A program made the position numbers and the translations under genes. Below are positions 20,736 to 31,991 of a stretch of DNA of 51,010 nt, piece by piece. Source of the DNA: Actinomycetota bacterium. Lineage in GTDB: Bacteria; Actinomycetota; Humimicrobiia; Humimicrobiales; Humimicrobiaceae. Location of the stretch: NCBI GenBank assembly GCA_026392215.1, contig JAPLCN010000144.1:1-51010 (forward strand), in the 5' to 3' direction. Position 1 is the first letter of the stretch, and every line of letters begins with the position of its first letter. Under the pieces are notes generated by a model. That model did no database searches and was not told the origin of the DNA. It saw only the letters and a list, made by a program, of their open reading frames with translations.

Positions 20736-21791
20736 GTGGAAACTGACAGTAAAGTTCAGACTTTAATATGGGATGGCAGAAGCTTAATGCTTATTGACCA
20801 GCGCAAACTTCCTTTTATAAAGGAATACGTAATATGCGATACTTATGAAAAAGTCGCTGTTGCAATAAAGGATATGGTTGTAAGAGGAGCTCCGGCAATC
20901 GGAGTCAGTGCAGCTTACGGCGCTGCAATTGCAGGCATGCAATATGAAGGCGTATCAAAAAAAGATTTTACCCGATTTTTTGAGAAGGCAGTCTCGTTTT
21001 TAGCTGCTTCAAGGCCTACTGCAGTAAACCTGTCCTGGGCATTAAAAAAAATGAAGGAAGTCTTTATTAAGTATGAACATCTGGGAATTGAAGCCATCAA
21101 AAAGAAATTAATTGATGAAGCTAAACTGATGGAATCTGAAGATATCAGCATTAATAAAAAAATCGGGGAAAACGGAACTCATGCTTTTAAGAATTTTAAA
21201 GGAAAAGTTAAGATTTTAACCCATTGCAATGCAGGAGCGCTTGCAACGGCCGGCTACGGCACAGCACTCGGAGTAATCAGAAGCCTTGCCTTAATTGATA
21301 AAATCAAGCATGTTGTGGTTGATGAAACGAGACCTTATCTTCAGGGCGCAAGGCTTACAGCCTGGGAGCTCTATCAGGAGAAGATTCCGTTTTTTATTAT
21401 TACGGATAATATGGCAGCTTATATGATGTCAAAGGGAGAAGTTGACGGTGTTGTTGTTGGGGCAGACAGGATAGCTTCAAATGGCGACAGTGCAAACAAG
21501 ATAGGCACACTTGGACTTTCGATTTTAGCTTCTTACTACAGGATTCCTTTTTTTATAGCAGCTCCCATATCTACAATTGATATGAATATAGAAAGCGGCA
21601 CAGAAATTCCAATTGAAGAAAGGGATGGCAGGGAAGTAAGAGAAGTGATGGGTAAAAAGATAATAAGTGATGAAATGCCTGTAAGAAATCCTTCTTTTGA
21701 TGTATCTCCCGCGGAAAATATTACAGCAATTATTACAGAAAAAAAAGTTATTCTTCCGCCGTTTAAGGAAAATATCAGGAAATTATTTTAA
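20736..21791 (+). CDS. mtnA: S-methyl-5-thioribose-1-phosphate isomerase
   Basis: MVVRGAPAIGVSAAYGAAIA; LTHCNAGALATAGYGTALGVIR; GADRIASNGDSANKIGTLGLSILA. Confidence 0.95.
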   Translation: METDSKVQTLIWDGRSLMLIDQRKLPFIKEYVICDTYEKVAVAIKDMVVRGAPAIGVSAAYGAAIAGMQYEGVSKKDFTRFFEKAVSFLAASRPTAVNLSWALKKMKEVFIKYEHLGIEAIKKKLIDEAKLMESEDISINKKIGENGTHAFKNFKGKVKILTHCNAGALATAGYGTALGVIRSLALIDKIKHVVVDETRPYLQGARLTAWELYQEKIPFFIITDNMAAYMMSKGEVDGVVVGADRIASNGDSANKIGTLGLSILASYYRIPFFIAAPISTIDMNIESGTEIPIEERDGREVREVMGKKIISDEMPVRNPSFDVSPAENITAIITEKKVILPPFKENIRKLF

Positions 21792-21877
21792 GATATAATA
21801 TTGTTTAAAATTATTTTTATTTGACAGATGAAAATTTTATAAATTTCTGTTCTTAAAAAGATTTTCAGGAGACAAAT

Positions 21878-23035
21878 ATGACTTCAAAAAATAAAGCAAT
21901 GGTTTTGGCAGCAGGCCTTGGAACAAGGTTAAGGCCTCTTACGGACTTAATTTCAAAACCAATGACCCCAATTGTAAACAAACCGGTAATGGAGCATATC
22001 ATTGAACTTCTGGTGGAACATGGTTTTGATGAGGTTGTGTGCAACCTTCACTGGTATCCTGAAGCAATTAAAGATTATTTTGGAGACGGCTCAAAATACA
22101 ATATAAAAATTACATATTCTTATGAACCGGAACTACTCGGGACAGCCGGTGGGGTAAAAAAAGTTGAAGCTTTTTTTGAAGGGCAGACTTTCCTGATTTT
22201 AAGCGGTGATGCATTAACTGATATAGATCTGACGGAGCTTATGGACTTTCACAGAAAAAAAGGGGGAATCTGCACGCTTGTCCTGACAGAAGTTGATGAC
22301 CCCTCGCAATATGGAGTTGTAATCACCGATGATGAGAGCAGGATTACAGGCTTTCAGGAAAAACCGCTTATGGGTGAAGCAAAAAGCAGCCTGGCTAACA
22401 GCGGCATCTATGTATTTGAACCTGATATTTTTAGTCACATACCTTACGGCTCTTTTTATGATTTCGGAAGAGATCTGTATCCGAAATTGCTGAAGGCCGG
22501 AATTGCCTATTACGGCTACAAGCATGACCGGTACTGGAATGATGTGGGAAGTCTTGACCAATACCAGCAGGGGAATTTTGATGCGCTTGAAGGAAAGGTA
22601 AAATTAAATATCCCCGGAATGCAGATTAATGAGGGGATATGGCTTGGAAAGAATTGCAGGATTGAAGAAGATGTGGTAATGATACCGCCTCTTGTGATCG
22701 GAAACAATTGTACAATAAAAAAGGGCGCAAAATTATATGGGCCAATCATTATAGGTGACAATACAATAATTGACGAAAGGGCCATAATGTATAGGGGAAT
22801 AAAATGGGGCAGTGGTTATATAGGTAAGGATGCTTCACTGATTGGTGCAATTATAGGCTATGATACAAAAATTAAAAGGGGGGCTTCAATACTTGAAAAA
22901 GCAGTTATAGGATCAAAAAGTGTTATTGAAGATGGAATTATAATTCATCCCAGTGTAAAAATAATGTCAAATGTTATAATAGAAAATGACAGAATGTCCA
23001 GTGATGACCAGTCGGGAGGAGAAACAAAGATATAA
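21878..23035 (+). CDS. NDP-sugar pyrophosphorylase / mannose-1-phosphate guanylyltransferase-like
   Basis: AMVLAAGLGTRLRPLTDLISKPMTPIVNKP with left-handed beta-helix tail. Confidence 0.85.
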   Translation: MTSKNKAMVLAAGLGTRLRPLTDLISKPMTPIVNKPVMEHIIELLVEHGFDEVVCNLHWYPEAIKDYFGDGSKYNIKITYSYEPELLGTAGGVKKVEAFFEGQTFLILSGDALTDIDLTELMDFHRKKGGICTLVLTEVDDPSQYGVVITDDESRITGFQEKPLMGEAKSSLANSGIYVFEPDIFSHIPYGSFYDFGRDLYPKLLKAGIAYYGYKHDRYWNDVGSLDQYQQGNFDALEGKVKLNIPGMQINEGIWLGKNCRIEEDVVMIPPLVIGNNCTIKKGAKLYGPIIIGDNTIIDERAIMYRGIKWGSGYIGKDASLIGAIIGYDTKIKRGASILEKAVIGSKSVIEDGIIIHPSVKIMSNVIIENDRMSSDDQSGGETKI

Positions 23036-23898
23036 TAAAAAAGCAAGTCAGGCCAGCTTCAAATAATATTTTAAAAGAACTATTTAAAAATATTTTTATC
23101 CCCGATATCTGTTCTTCCTGCGGAGAGATAAATAATGGATTTCTATGTGAAAAATGCAGGCAGGATATAGCTGAAATAAAAGGTTTGATTTGCAATTTTT
23201 GCGGCGCGCCCCTCTTTATAGAAAAACTGCCATACGCAGCCAGTTTAATAAGCTCAGCTTATCAGCCAGGGAAAAGGTTTTTTGAAGAGCAGGTAGAAGA
23301 AAAAAATATCACTACCTTGGAAATGCACTTAAAAACAAATAATGGCTGGGGATGCTCAATATGCAGGAACTCTGAATTTAGTTTTTACAGGCTAAGAAGT
23401 TTTGGTATTTACAGCAAAGTTTTAAAAAAATTAATTATCAAGTTTAAATATAACAAAATCTACTTGCTTGCTCCTGTTTTATGCAGTTTTTTAAAAGAAG
23501 CTTATCTTGCCTATTACAGGGAAGAAAAAATTGATTTTATTGAAACTGTTCCGGATTTTACTTCCGGCAAAACGGTTTCAGGGAACTCTTTATATAACAC
23601 GGAAAATCACATGCAACTACTTGCAAGGCTGTTTTCAAAGGAAGTCAAATTGCCTTACACTGACAATATAATTAAAATAAGAAAAACTTTAAGGCAGCAG
23701 AATCTTGGAATGTATGAAAGAAAAGTTAATCTTGAAGGCGCGTTCAAAGCAGGCAACTTATTTAACGTGCTCCACAAAAACATATTGCTTCTTGATGATG
23801 TCTGGACCACAGGCAATACGCTTAATGAAATTTCAAAAACATTAAAAAGATGCGGAGCAGACAAAATTTATTTGCTGACTATTGCCAGGGCAATATGA
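23035..23898 (+). CDS. ComF family phosphoribosyltransferase (start codon uncertain)
   Basis: Zn-finger IPDICSSCGEINNGFLCEKCRQDI upstream of ORF-track start; PRPP motif ILLLDDVWTTGNTLNEI. Confidence 0.8.
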   Translation: MKKQVRPASNNILKELFKNIFIPDICSSCGEINNGFLCEKCRQDIAEIKGLICNFCGAPLFIEKLPYAASLISSAYQPGKRFFEEQVEEKNITTLEMHLKTNNGWGCSICRNSEFSFYRLRSFGIYSKVLKKLIIKFKYNKIYLLAPVLCSFLKEAYLAYYREEKIDFIETVPDFTSGKTVSGNSLYNTENHMQLLARLFSKEVKLPYTDNIIKIRKTLRQQNLGMYERKVNLEGAFKAGNLFNVLHKNILLLDDVWTTGNTLNEISKTLKRCGADKIYLLTIARAI

Positions 23899-24073
23899 TA
23901 AAGTTTAAATTATAATATAGAGTATAATTATAAAAATTTATTTATCATTTAATGTTTTATAAGCCAGGAATTAATTTAAGACTTAAGGCGTTAATTTTTT
24001 AATAGCAGCTATTTAAAAAAAAGCAGGACAGAAGAAAATAATTTAATATTTTCAGGAAAAAGGAGGGCTAAAA

Positions 24074-24619
24074 ATGGATTACATCTTAAAAAGCAGAAAT
24101 GTTGAATTAAATGATGAGATAAAGGAATATGTTGAAAGGAAAATCAAGTCCAAAATTGAAAAGTTTGATGGTAAAATCATTAAGGTTGAAATAGAATTTT
24201 CTCTTGAAAAAAATCCGAGTATTAATTTAAATAACAAAATTGTGGTGACAATATTTACTCCAAGGGCAGTCGTAAGAGCTACCGAATTTGGCGTAGACTT
24301 TTTTGAAGCAATAGACAGGGTAAATCATAAGATTGAAGAGCAAGTAAAAAAATACAAGAATAAGATGATTCAGAAAGGGAGAAAAGGACCGGAAGCAAAG
24401 GTTGAAGCCCAAGAGCCCCAGGAAAGTTTTGAGGATTTAAAAAAGATAGTAAAAACTAAAAAATTTGAAATAAAGCCGATGACACCTGACGAGGCTTCTC
24501 TTCAGATGGAGCTTATCGGGCATGATTTTTTTCTGTTTGTCAATGCAGAAACCGGCAAGACTGCTGTTTTGTATAAAAGAAGAGATGAAGATTATGGCCT
24601 GATAGAACCTCAAAATTAA
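24074..24619 (+). CDS. hpf: Ribosome hibernation promoting factor, long form
   Basis: N-term HPF/YfiA fold plus C-term KPMTPDEASLQMELIGHDFFLFVNAETGKTAVLYKRRDEDYGLIEP. Confidence 0.9.
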   Translation: MDYILKSRNVELNDEIKEYVERKIKSKIEKFDGKIIKVEIEFSLEKNPSINLNNKIVVTIFTPRAVVRATEFGVDFFEAIDRVNHKIEEQVKKYKNKMIQKGRKGPEAKVEAQEPQESFEDLKKIVKTKKFEIKPMTPDEASLQMELIGHDFFLFVNAETGKTAVLYKRRDEDYGLIEPQN

Positions 24620-24743
24620 TTTAGTTTTGATTAAATCAATATACTCTATTAGAATACTTAAATTATTATTAACAATAAATTTTAATATTCTGGTTTAAAT
24701 ATTTTTTGTTTTAAACCCCTAAATAAAAATTCTGGTGATACAT

Positions 24744-27284
24744 ATGTTTAAATTTGGAAATATCTTAAAAGCAGGACAAGGCAAGATTCAAAAAAAATAT
24801 GACACTATTATTACTCAAATAAACGCAATTGAGCAAACCGTCAGTGAGATGAGCGATGAAGAGCTAAGGTTAAAAACGCCCGAGTTCAAGTCAAGATTTG
24901 AAAAGGGCGAAAGCCTGGAAGATCTGATGGCTGAAGCTTTTGCTGTTGTAAGGGAAGCTGCAAAAAGAACGCTTAACATGAGGCATTTTGATGTCCAGCT
25001 TTATGGAGGGATAGTATTATTTGAAGGTAAAATTGCAGAAATGAAAACCGGTGAAGGAAAAACGCTTGCTGCTACCCTGCCGGCTTATCTGTATTCAATT
25101 TCAGGCAAGAGTACACATATAGTTACAGTAAACGACTATCTTGCTAAAAGAGACAGCATCTGGATGGGCAATATATATAATTTTCTTGGAGTAAAAGTCG
25201 GGCTTCTTCAAAATAACCAGGAATACTCTGAAAAAAAGGAAGCTTACTCAAACAGCATAATTTACGGAACAAATAATGAATTCGGATTTGACTACTTGAG
25301 AGATAACATGGTTGCCTCAAAGGAAGCAATGGCTCAGGACGGGCATTATTATGCAATTGTTGATGAAGTTGACAGCATCTTAATTGATGAAGCCAGAACT
25401 CCCCTTATTATTTCAGGGGTTCCTTACCAGTCAACGGAGCTTTACAAAAAAATGTCAAAAGTTGTTCCAAAATTAACAGCAGAAGTTGATTTTGAAATTG
25501 ATGAAAAGCAAAAAACTGCAGCAATTACTGAAGAAGGCGTGGAAAAGGTTGAAAAAATAATAGGGATGGGTAACTTATATGATCCCAGCAACTATCTTTA
25601 TATTCATGCTTTAAACCAGGCGCTTAAAGCACATCATTTGTTTAAGAAAGATGTTGATTATATTGTAAAAGACGGGGAAGTGTTAATTGTTGACGAATTC
25701 ACAGGGAGAATTCTGCAGGGCAGAAGATACAGTGAAGGCTTGCATCAGGCAATTGAAGCAAAAGAAAATGTTAAGATAATGGAAGAAAACCAGACTCTTG
25801 CAACTATTACCATTCAAAATTATTTCAGGATGTATGAAAAACTTTCCGGCATGACAGGAACCGCGCTAACTGAATCTGAAGAATTCCGGCATATTTACAA
25901 GCTTGAAACTGTTGTCATCCCCACAAACAAGCCGATGATCAGGAACGACATGCCTGATCTGATTTATAAATCAGAAAAAACAAAATTTGAAGCAGTAGTA
26001 AAGGATATTAAAGAGAGATATGAGAAAGAACAGCCAGTTCTGGTTGGAACGATTTCAATTGAGAAATCCGAAACTTTAAGCAGGATGCTGCAAATGGAAG
26101 GTATTCCGCATCAGGTTTTAAATGCAAGATACCACGAAAAAGAAGCAGAGATAATTGCAAATGCAGGTCAGAAAAAAACTGTAACAATTTCTACCAACAT
26201 GGCCGGCAGAGGAACAGACATTGTTCTTGGTGAAGGTGTTATAGGGCTTGGAGGCCTTCATGTTTTAGGAACTGAAAGGCACGAAGCAAGAAGAATTGAC
26301 AACCAGCTTAGAGGAAGAAGCGGAAGGCAGGGAGATCCGGGTTCAAGCCAGTTTTATTTAAGTTTGCAGGATGACCTGCTTAGACTATTTGGTTCAGACA
26401 GGATAGGGGGCATAATGGAAAGGATGAATTTTCCTGACGATCTTCCCATAGCCCATCCTATCATAAACCGTTCAATTGAAAATGCGCAAAGGCAGGTTGA
26501 GTCAAGAAACTTTGAAATCAGAAAACATGTCCTTGATTATGATGATGTCATGAATAAGCAAAGGGAAGTAATTTATGCAAGAAGAAAGAAAGCATTGTTT
26601 GAAGAAAACTTAAAAGATGTTTCTTTTGAGATGATAGAAAATCTGATAGATTTAAGTTTTGATACGCACCTTAATGCCAATACTTACCCTGAAGAGTGGG
26701 ATATTGAAGAGTATAAGAATTACCTGATTTCCATGTTTGGAAAGGACATTTCAAAGGGTATTATTGAAAAAGACAGTCTTTCATCTGCAAGAGCAGACAG
26801 GATAGAATTGAAAGAAAAAATTCTGGAGCAGGTATTAAAAGCATACGAAGAAAGAGAAGCTGATTTTGGAGAAGAGATAATGCGTCAGCTTGAAAAAATT
26901 GTAGCATTAAATGTAATTGACAACAGATGGCGGGATCACCTGCTTGAGATGGATTATTTGAAGGAAGGTATAGGGCTGCGTTCATACGGGCAGCATGATC
27001 CCCTTGTTGAATACAAACACGAATCTTTTCATTTGTTTAAGGATATGATTGAAGAAGTTAAAAATGACACTGTGAGGCTTCTTTATAATGCAAGGATTTA
27101 TACAGGAGAAGAACAGGCAAGACAGCATGAAAAACAATATAAAAATGTTTCAACCAGCGGTCCGGGTGATGAGACTACGCCCAAAAAGGCACCTGTTGTA
27201 AACAAGGACAGGGTTGGAAGAAACGATCCGTGTCCATGCGGCAGCGGAAAAAAATATAAAAAATGCTGCGGCAAAGATCTCTGA
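24744..27284 (+). CDS. secA: Preprotein translocase ATPase SecA
   Basis: [33 protein letters not shown]-term [18 protein letters not shown]. Confidence 0.97.
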   Translation: MFKFGNILKAGQGKIQKKYDTIITQINAIEQTVSEMSDEELRLKTPEFKSRFEKGESLEDLMAEAFAVVREAAKRTLNMRHFDVQLYGGIVLFEGKIAEMKTGEGKTLAATLPAYLYSISGKSTHIVTVNDYLAKRDSIWMGNIYNFLGVKVGLLQNNQEYSEKKEAYSNSIIYGTNNEFGFDYLRDNMVASKEAMAQDGHYYAIVDEVDSILIDEARTPLIISGVPYQSTELYKKMSKVVPKLTAEVDFEIDEKQKTAAITEEGVEKVEKIIGMGNLYDPSNYLYIHALNQALKAHHLFKKDVDYIVKDGEVLIVDEFTGRILQGRRYSEGLHQAIEAKENVKIMEENQTLATITIQNYFRMYEKLSGMTGTALTESEEFRHIYKLETVVIPTNKPMIRNDMPDLIYKSEKTKFEAVVKDIKERYEKEQPVLVGTISIEKSETLSRMLQMEGIPHQVLNARYHEKEAEIIANAGQKKTVTISTNMAGRGTDIVLGEGVIGLGGLHVLGTERHEARRIDNQLRGRSGRQGDPGSSQFYLSLQDDLLRLFGSDRIGGIMERMNFPDDLPIAHPIINRSIENAQRQVESRNFEIRKHVLDYDDVMNKQREVIYARRKKALFEENLKDVSFEMIENLIDLSFDTHLNANTYPEEWDIEEYKNYLISMFGKDISKGIIEKDSLSSARADRIELKEKILEQVLKAYEEREADFGEEIMRQLEKIVALNVIDNRWRDHLLEMDYLKEGIGLRSYGQHDPLVEYKHESFHLFKDMIEEVKNDTVRLLYNARIYTGEEQARQHEKQYKNVSTSGPGDETTPKKAPVVNKDRVGRNDPCPCGSGKKYKKCCGKDL

Positions 27285-27406
27285 AATCTTTAACGAAGAT
27301 TTTTGTTTTTTAAATAGGAAAGCGGCAAATATTAAAAATAGTTTTGCATCATAATATTAATTTTAAAAAGTAATTTAAAAAAAATAAGCAAAAAGGCAGT
27401 GATAAA

Positions 27407-28508
27407 ATGTTTGAAGAATATAATGATTTTATACATGAGCTTACAGAAAAATTCAATTATCTAAGGAGCTGTCTTTGAAATAGACAGCAAAAAAGAAGAG
27501 CTTAAATCTCTGGCTGAATTGACCTATAAAGAAAACTTCTGGGATAATTACCAGGAAGCTCAGAAGGTAATGCAAAAAATTGAAAAAACCAGAAACGTTA
27601 TTGAGCTGTTTGATGATATCAATAGCAAGATAGAAAATGCAAAAGTTGCACTTGAAATCCTGATGCAGGAATCTGATAAAAGCATCGTTTCCGAACTGGA
27701 TAATAATGTTAAAGATATCCGAAAGCTCCTTGATGATGTTGAGGAAAAAACACTTTTAAGTGGGCCATATGATTCTAACCCTGCAATATTAAATATCCAT
27801 CCTGGCGCCGGCGGAACGGAATCGCACGATTGGGTTGACATGCTTCTCCGAATGTATATAAGGTGGATTGATAATAAAAAGTTCAAGTACAGAATTACAG
27901 ACTACCTTCCGGGAGAAGAAGCCGGAATTAAGAATGTCACATTAACAGTGCATGGGCTGAATGCTTACGGGTTGCTTAAGTCCGAAAAAGGTATTCACAG
28001 GCTTGTCAGGATAAGCCCCTTTGATTCTTCAAAAAGAAGGCACACCTCCTTTGCTGCAGTAGACGTAATCCCCTTGTTTGAAGAAGATGTTGAACTGGAA
28101 ATAAATAAGGAAGATTTAAGGATAGATACTTACAGGTCATCAGGAGCTGGAGGGCAGCATGTCAATGTAACCGATTCTGCTGTAAGGATTACCCATATTC
28201 CTACAGGAATTGTAGTTGCATGTCAGGATGAACGTTCGCAAATAATGAACCGGGAGACAGCAATGAAAATTCTGAAATCAAGGCTTTATGAAATGGAGCT
28301 TAAAAAGAAAATGGAGAAGCTGGACAACATCAGAGGCGAAAAAAAGGATATCGGGTGGGGAAGTCAAATCAGAAGCTATGTTCTGCAGCCTTATCAGATG
28401 ATTAAAGACCACAGGACTGATGCAGAGGTAGGAGATGTCAATTCTGTCCTTAACGGTGGAATTGATGTTTTTATAAAGGCTTATCTGAAAAGCACCGTAA
28501 AAAAATAA
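27407..28508 (+). CDS. prfB: Peptide chain release factor 2 with programmed +1 frameshift at CTT TGA
   Basis: Frame 1 MFEEYNDFIHELTEKFNYLRSCL* ending CTAAGGAGCTGTCTTTGA (27461-27478); +1 frame continues EIDSKKEELKSLAELTYKENFWD; GGQHVN catalytic motif. Confidence 0.95.
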
Positions 28509-28780
28509 TTAAAATAAGGGACTTAAGGTTTGTTTTTTGTTTTACGCAAAATTTTAAAATGCTAATATATTATAATTTGAAGGCAGATGATATTTTTGGG
28601 CAAATGGCTTTAACGAAGCATAATTATATGGACTATATAAATTCGTTATGCTAATATCCATTTAGTATTTTTTAAAGACCGAAAGTAAAAAATCAAAAAA
28701 ATAAAAATATTATAAAAATATAAAAATTAATCAGAAATTTAAAGTAAGTTTAAGATATACAAGAACAAGGTTTTAATAAG

Positions 28781-29467
28781 ATGAACATAATTGAATTCAG
28801 AGATGTCAGCAAAATTTATGAAAATGGTACAGCTGCATTAAAAGATATAAACCTTGTCATAAAAAAAGGGGAATTTGTTTTTCTTGTCGGCCCCAGCGGC
28901 TCCGGGAAATCCACATTCGTCAAATTGATGATCAAAGAAACTCCTGTAACGAGCGGAACTATTTTTGTTGCAGGAAGAAATATCTGCATCCTTAAATCCA
29001 GCAAAATACCGCAGCTTAGAAGAAATATCGGCTGTATTTTTCAGGATTACAAGCTTCTTTCAGACAGAACTATTTTTGAAAATATCGCTTTTGCGCTTGA
29101 AGTTATCGGCAAGCCTAATTACATAATCAAAGCTCAAGTTCCGCAGGTCTTAAAACTCGTAGGCTTATATAGCAAAATGGATTCATACCCTCATCAGCTA
29201 TCAGGAGGAGAACAGCAGAGAATATGCATAGCAAGGGCATTTGTAAACAGGCCGCCTATTTTGCTTGCTGATGAACCTACGGGAAATCTGGACCCAGCAA
29301 CTTCGGAAAGCATCATGAAGCTGCTTTCAAGGATTAACCTGATTGGAACAACTGTTGTCATGGCAACACACGAAAAATCCATAGTTAATGCCATGAGAAG
29401 AAGAGTTGTAGAGATGGAAGAAGGATTGATAATCCGGGATCAGAAGAGAGGAGTATACGGATCTTGA
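28781..29467 (+). CDS. ftsE: Cell division ATP-binding protein FtsE
   Basis: LVGPSGSGKSTFVKLM; LSGGEQQRICIARAFVNRPPILLADEPTGNLDP. Confidence 0.95.
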   Translation: MNIIEFRDVSKIYENGTAALKDINLVIKKGEFVFLVGPSGSGKSTFVKLMIKETPVTSGTIFVAGRNICILKSSKIPQLRRNIGCIFQDYKLLSDRTIFENIAFALEVIGKPNYIIKAQVPQVLKLVGLYSKMDSYPHQLSGGEQQRICIARAFVNRPPILLADEPTGNLDPATSESIMKLLSRINLIGTTVVMATHEKSIVNAMRRRVVEMEEGLIIRDQKRGVYGS

Positions 29468-30381
29468 GTTTGATATTAAGACCAAAACATATTTTTGGGG
29501 AAACTTTTTTAAGCTTTAGGAGAAACTTTTTAATGGGGTTTACTGCAATCACTACTGTAGCCATAACATTATTTATTGTCGGAGTTTTTTCTGTCATTCT
29601 TTTTGATGTGCAAGGCGTACTAAATTCCATTGAGGGGCAGGTTGAAATTGCTGTTTACCTTAAAGACAATGTTTCAAATGATCTTAAAGTATATCTTGAA
29701 AATGAAATAAAAAAATGGCCTGAAGTAGACAGCATAGCTTATGTGTCCAAAGAACAGGCGCTGGAAAAGTTTAAAGTCCAAAATGAGGGCAGCGACATAT
29801 TAAAGGAGATCCAGGGCAATCCGCTTCCGGCATCTTTTGAGATAAAATTAAAAGATGCCCAGAAAGTTGAACAGGTTGCGCTGCGCTTTGTAGATAAGGA
29901 CGGCAAGAGCATTGACGGCGTTGATGAAGTAATATACGGCAAAAGTTATATCAGAAAGCTTTTTTCAATAACTGCTATAGCAGGAACAATAGCCCTGCTT
30001 ATAATAATTATTTTAATTCTTGCTACAATGGTATTAATTTATAACACAATCAGGCTTTCAATTTACGCAAGAAGGAAGGAAATTGAAGTAATGAAGCTGG
30101 TTGGTGCAACCAACGGGTATGTCAGAGCTCCATTTTTGTTTGAAGGTTTTTTTGAAGGCTTTCTAGGTGGAGGCATTGCAGTAGTGCTGCTTTATTTACT
30201 TAATAAATTTTTGCTCATCAAGGGTGAAACTGTTATTGTTGAGACCATGCATATCAAGAATCTGGCGATACTTGGTTCAAGCAATATTATTTTAATTGCA
30301 TACTTTGGAATCATAATAATTGGCGGCCTTATCGGAATTCTAAGCAGCGGATTTGCTTTAAGGCGATATTTAAAGGTATAA
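29464..30381 (+). CDS. ftsX: Cell division permease FtsX
   Basis: FtsX topology; EVMKLVGATNGYVRAPFLFEGFFEGFLGG; TTG start overlapping ftsE stop. Confidence 0.9.
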   Translation: MSLILRPKHIFGETFLSFRRNFLMGFTAITTVAITLFIVGVFSVILFDVQGVLNSIEGQVEIAVYLKDNVSNDLKVYLENEIKKWPEVDSIAYVSKEQALEKFKVQNEGSDILKEIQGNPLPASFEIKLKDAQKVEQVALRFVDKDGKSIDGVDEVIYGKSYIRKLFSITAIAGTIALLIIIILILATMVLIYNTIRLSIYARRKEIEVMKLVGATNGYVRAPFLFEGFFEGFLGGGIAVVLLYLLNKFLLIKGETVIVETMHIKNLAILGSSNIILIAYFGIIIIGGLIGILSSGFALRRYLKV

Positions 30382-30392
30382 TCACATTAATT

Positions 30393-31553
30393 ATGAAAAA
30401 AAGAAGCAATTTATTCGTAGCAATATCAATATTTATTATTTTTATTCTGTTCTTTATTCCCAATGCTTCTATTTTTGCTTCATCTCTTGAGGAACAGCTT
30501 GATCAGATAAAAAAGGAGAAGGCGCAAACAGAAAAGAAGATTGAGGATGCAAAGAAAAAAGAGAAGGACTATCTGAATCAGGTTAATCAGGTAGAGACCC
30601 AGCTTCTTTCGAGTCTGGACCAGTTAAATACATTAAATAAAAATTTTGCTGACGTAAAAAGTGAAATTGACAAGACAAATATTGAACTGGCAGTAAAAGA
30701 AAATGATTTAGCTGTAATTAACAAGGATCTGGATGAGAAAGAAGGGATTTTAAGCAACAGAATTGCCTCGCTTTATAAAAACAGAAGTTCAAGTTTTTTT
30801 GAAGTTTTGTTTAAATCTAAAAGCTTCATTGAATTACTTTCCAAGTTAAAACTCATGAACCTGCTTGCTGCGCAGGATACCAGCATCATTGAAGACATTA
30901 AAAGTAAAAAAAGCGCTACTTTAAGTGTTAAACAAAGCATTTTGGAGTTGAAAAAAAAGCAGGATGATCAACGCAGTAATCTTGAAAAACTTGTAACTCA
31001 GTCAGAACAAAAAAATACGGAAATTTCCGGAATTCTTGACGACAAGAAAGTCCTGCTCTCAAGTGCAAAGGCAGACAAAAATGCCTTGATTAAAATGGCA
31101 GCACAGCAAACTGCAAAGGAAAATGAAATCCAGAGAGTACTTGAATCTTTAAAATATGGAAGCGCACCTAATGGTAGATTAATGTGGCCTGTTGTTGGAA
31201 GACTGATGTCAGGATTTGGCAGCAGAATGCACCCCATACTTGGATATGTAAGATTTCACTCGGGCATAGATCTGGCAGCACCAAGAGGAACTCCCATTGT
31301 TGCTGCAGATGGCGGTCAGGTAATTGAGGCAAGTTATGACGGCGGTTACGGAAATTCAATTTTAATATACCATGGCGGCGGTTTTGCTACATTTTATGCT
31401 CATATGTCAGGTTTTGCCGTAAGTCAGGGTCAGATGGTCAAAAGAGGTCAGATTATAGGTTATGTCGGGTCCACCGGCTTGGCTACCGGACCACACTGTC
31501 ATTTTGAAGTCAGGATAAACGGCGCGGCTCAAAATCCTCTCGGATATCTATGA
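30393..31553 (+). CDS. Murein hydrolase activator, coiled coil plus M23 peptidase domain
   Basis: Signal peptide, coiled coil, HPILGYVRFHSGIDLAAPRGTPIVAADGG, GPHCHFEVRING. Confidence 0.9.
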   Translation: MKKRSNLFVAISIFIIFILFFIPNASIFASSLEEQLDQIKKEKAQTEKKIEDAKKKEKDYLNQVNQVETQLLSSLDQLNTLNKNFADVKSEIDKTNIELAVKENDLAVINKDLDEKEGILSNRIASLYKNRSSSFFEVLFKSKSFIELLSKLKLMNLLAAQDTSIIEDIKSKKSATLSVKQSILELKKKQDDQRSNLEKLVTQSEQKNTEISGILDDKKVLLSSAKADKNALIKMAAQQTAKENEIQRVLESLKYGSAPNGRLMWPVVGRLMSGFGSRMHPILGYVRFHSGIDLAAPRGTPIVAADGGQVIEASYDGGYGNSILIYHGGGFATFYAHMSGFAVSQGQMVKRGQIIGYVGSTGLATGPHCHFEVRINGAAQNPLGYL

Positions 31554-31584
31554 AGAAACATAGGGACGGTTCTCTTGTTTCCTT
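31552..31584. repeat. REP-like hairpin copy 3 (reverse orientation, GGGACGGTTCT core)
   Basis: GAAGAAACATA-GGGACGGTTCT-CTTGTTTCCTT. Confidence 0.65.
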
Positions 31585-31991
31585 GCTTACGATCAGGATA
31601 ATTAGTTATTGGTGATTAATTTAGTTTTTTGTAATTTTTTCAGCTATAAAAGCTTAAAATTTTTATAATATTTATTTAACTGCAAATTTATTTTCAAATA
31701 TTTTTAGTATAAGCACAGTATCCGGTGATATTATTAATCCGGTTTGCAAAGTTATCCTTTTAACTCCAGCGCAAATAACAGAAAATATATTTTTCTACGA
31801 AAAAATATTCTTTACTTTTTTCTTAAATTTCAAAATAAAATTTGTTTAAAACATAAGATATAAATATCTTGCCATAATATGTATAATTAAATTTTTATAA
31901 AATTTGAATTTGTGGTAAACATTATTACTGAAATAAATTATTATAATTAAAATTATTAAAACAGAAAATAAAAGAGAGCTGACTTAAAAAT

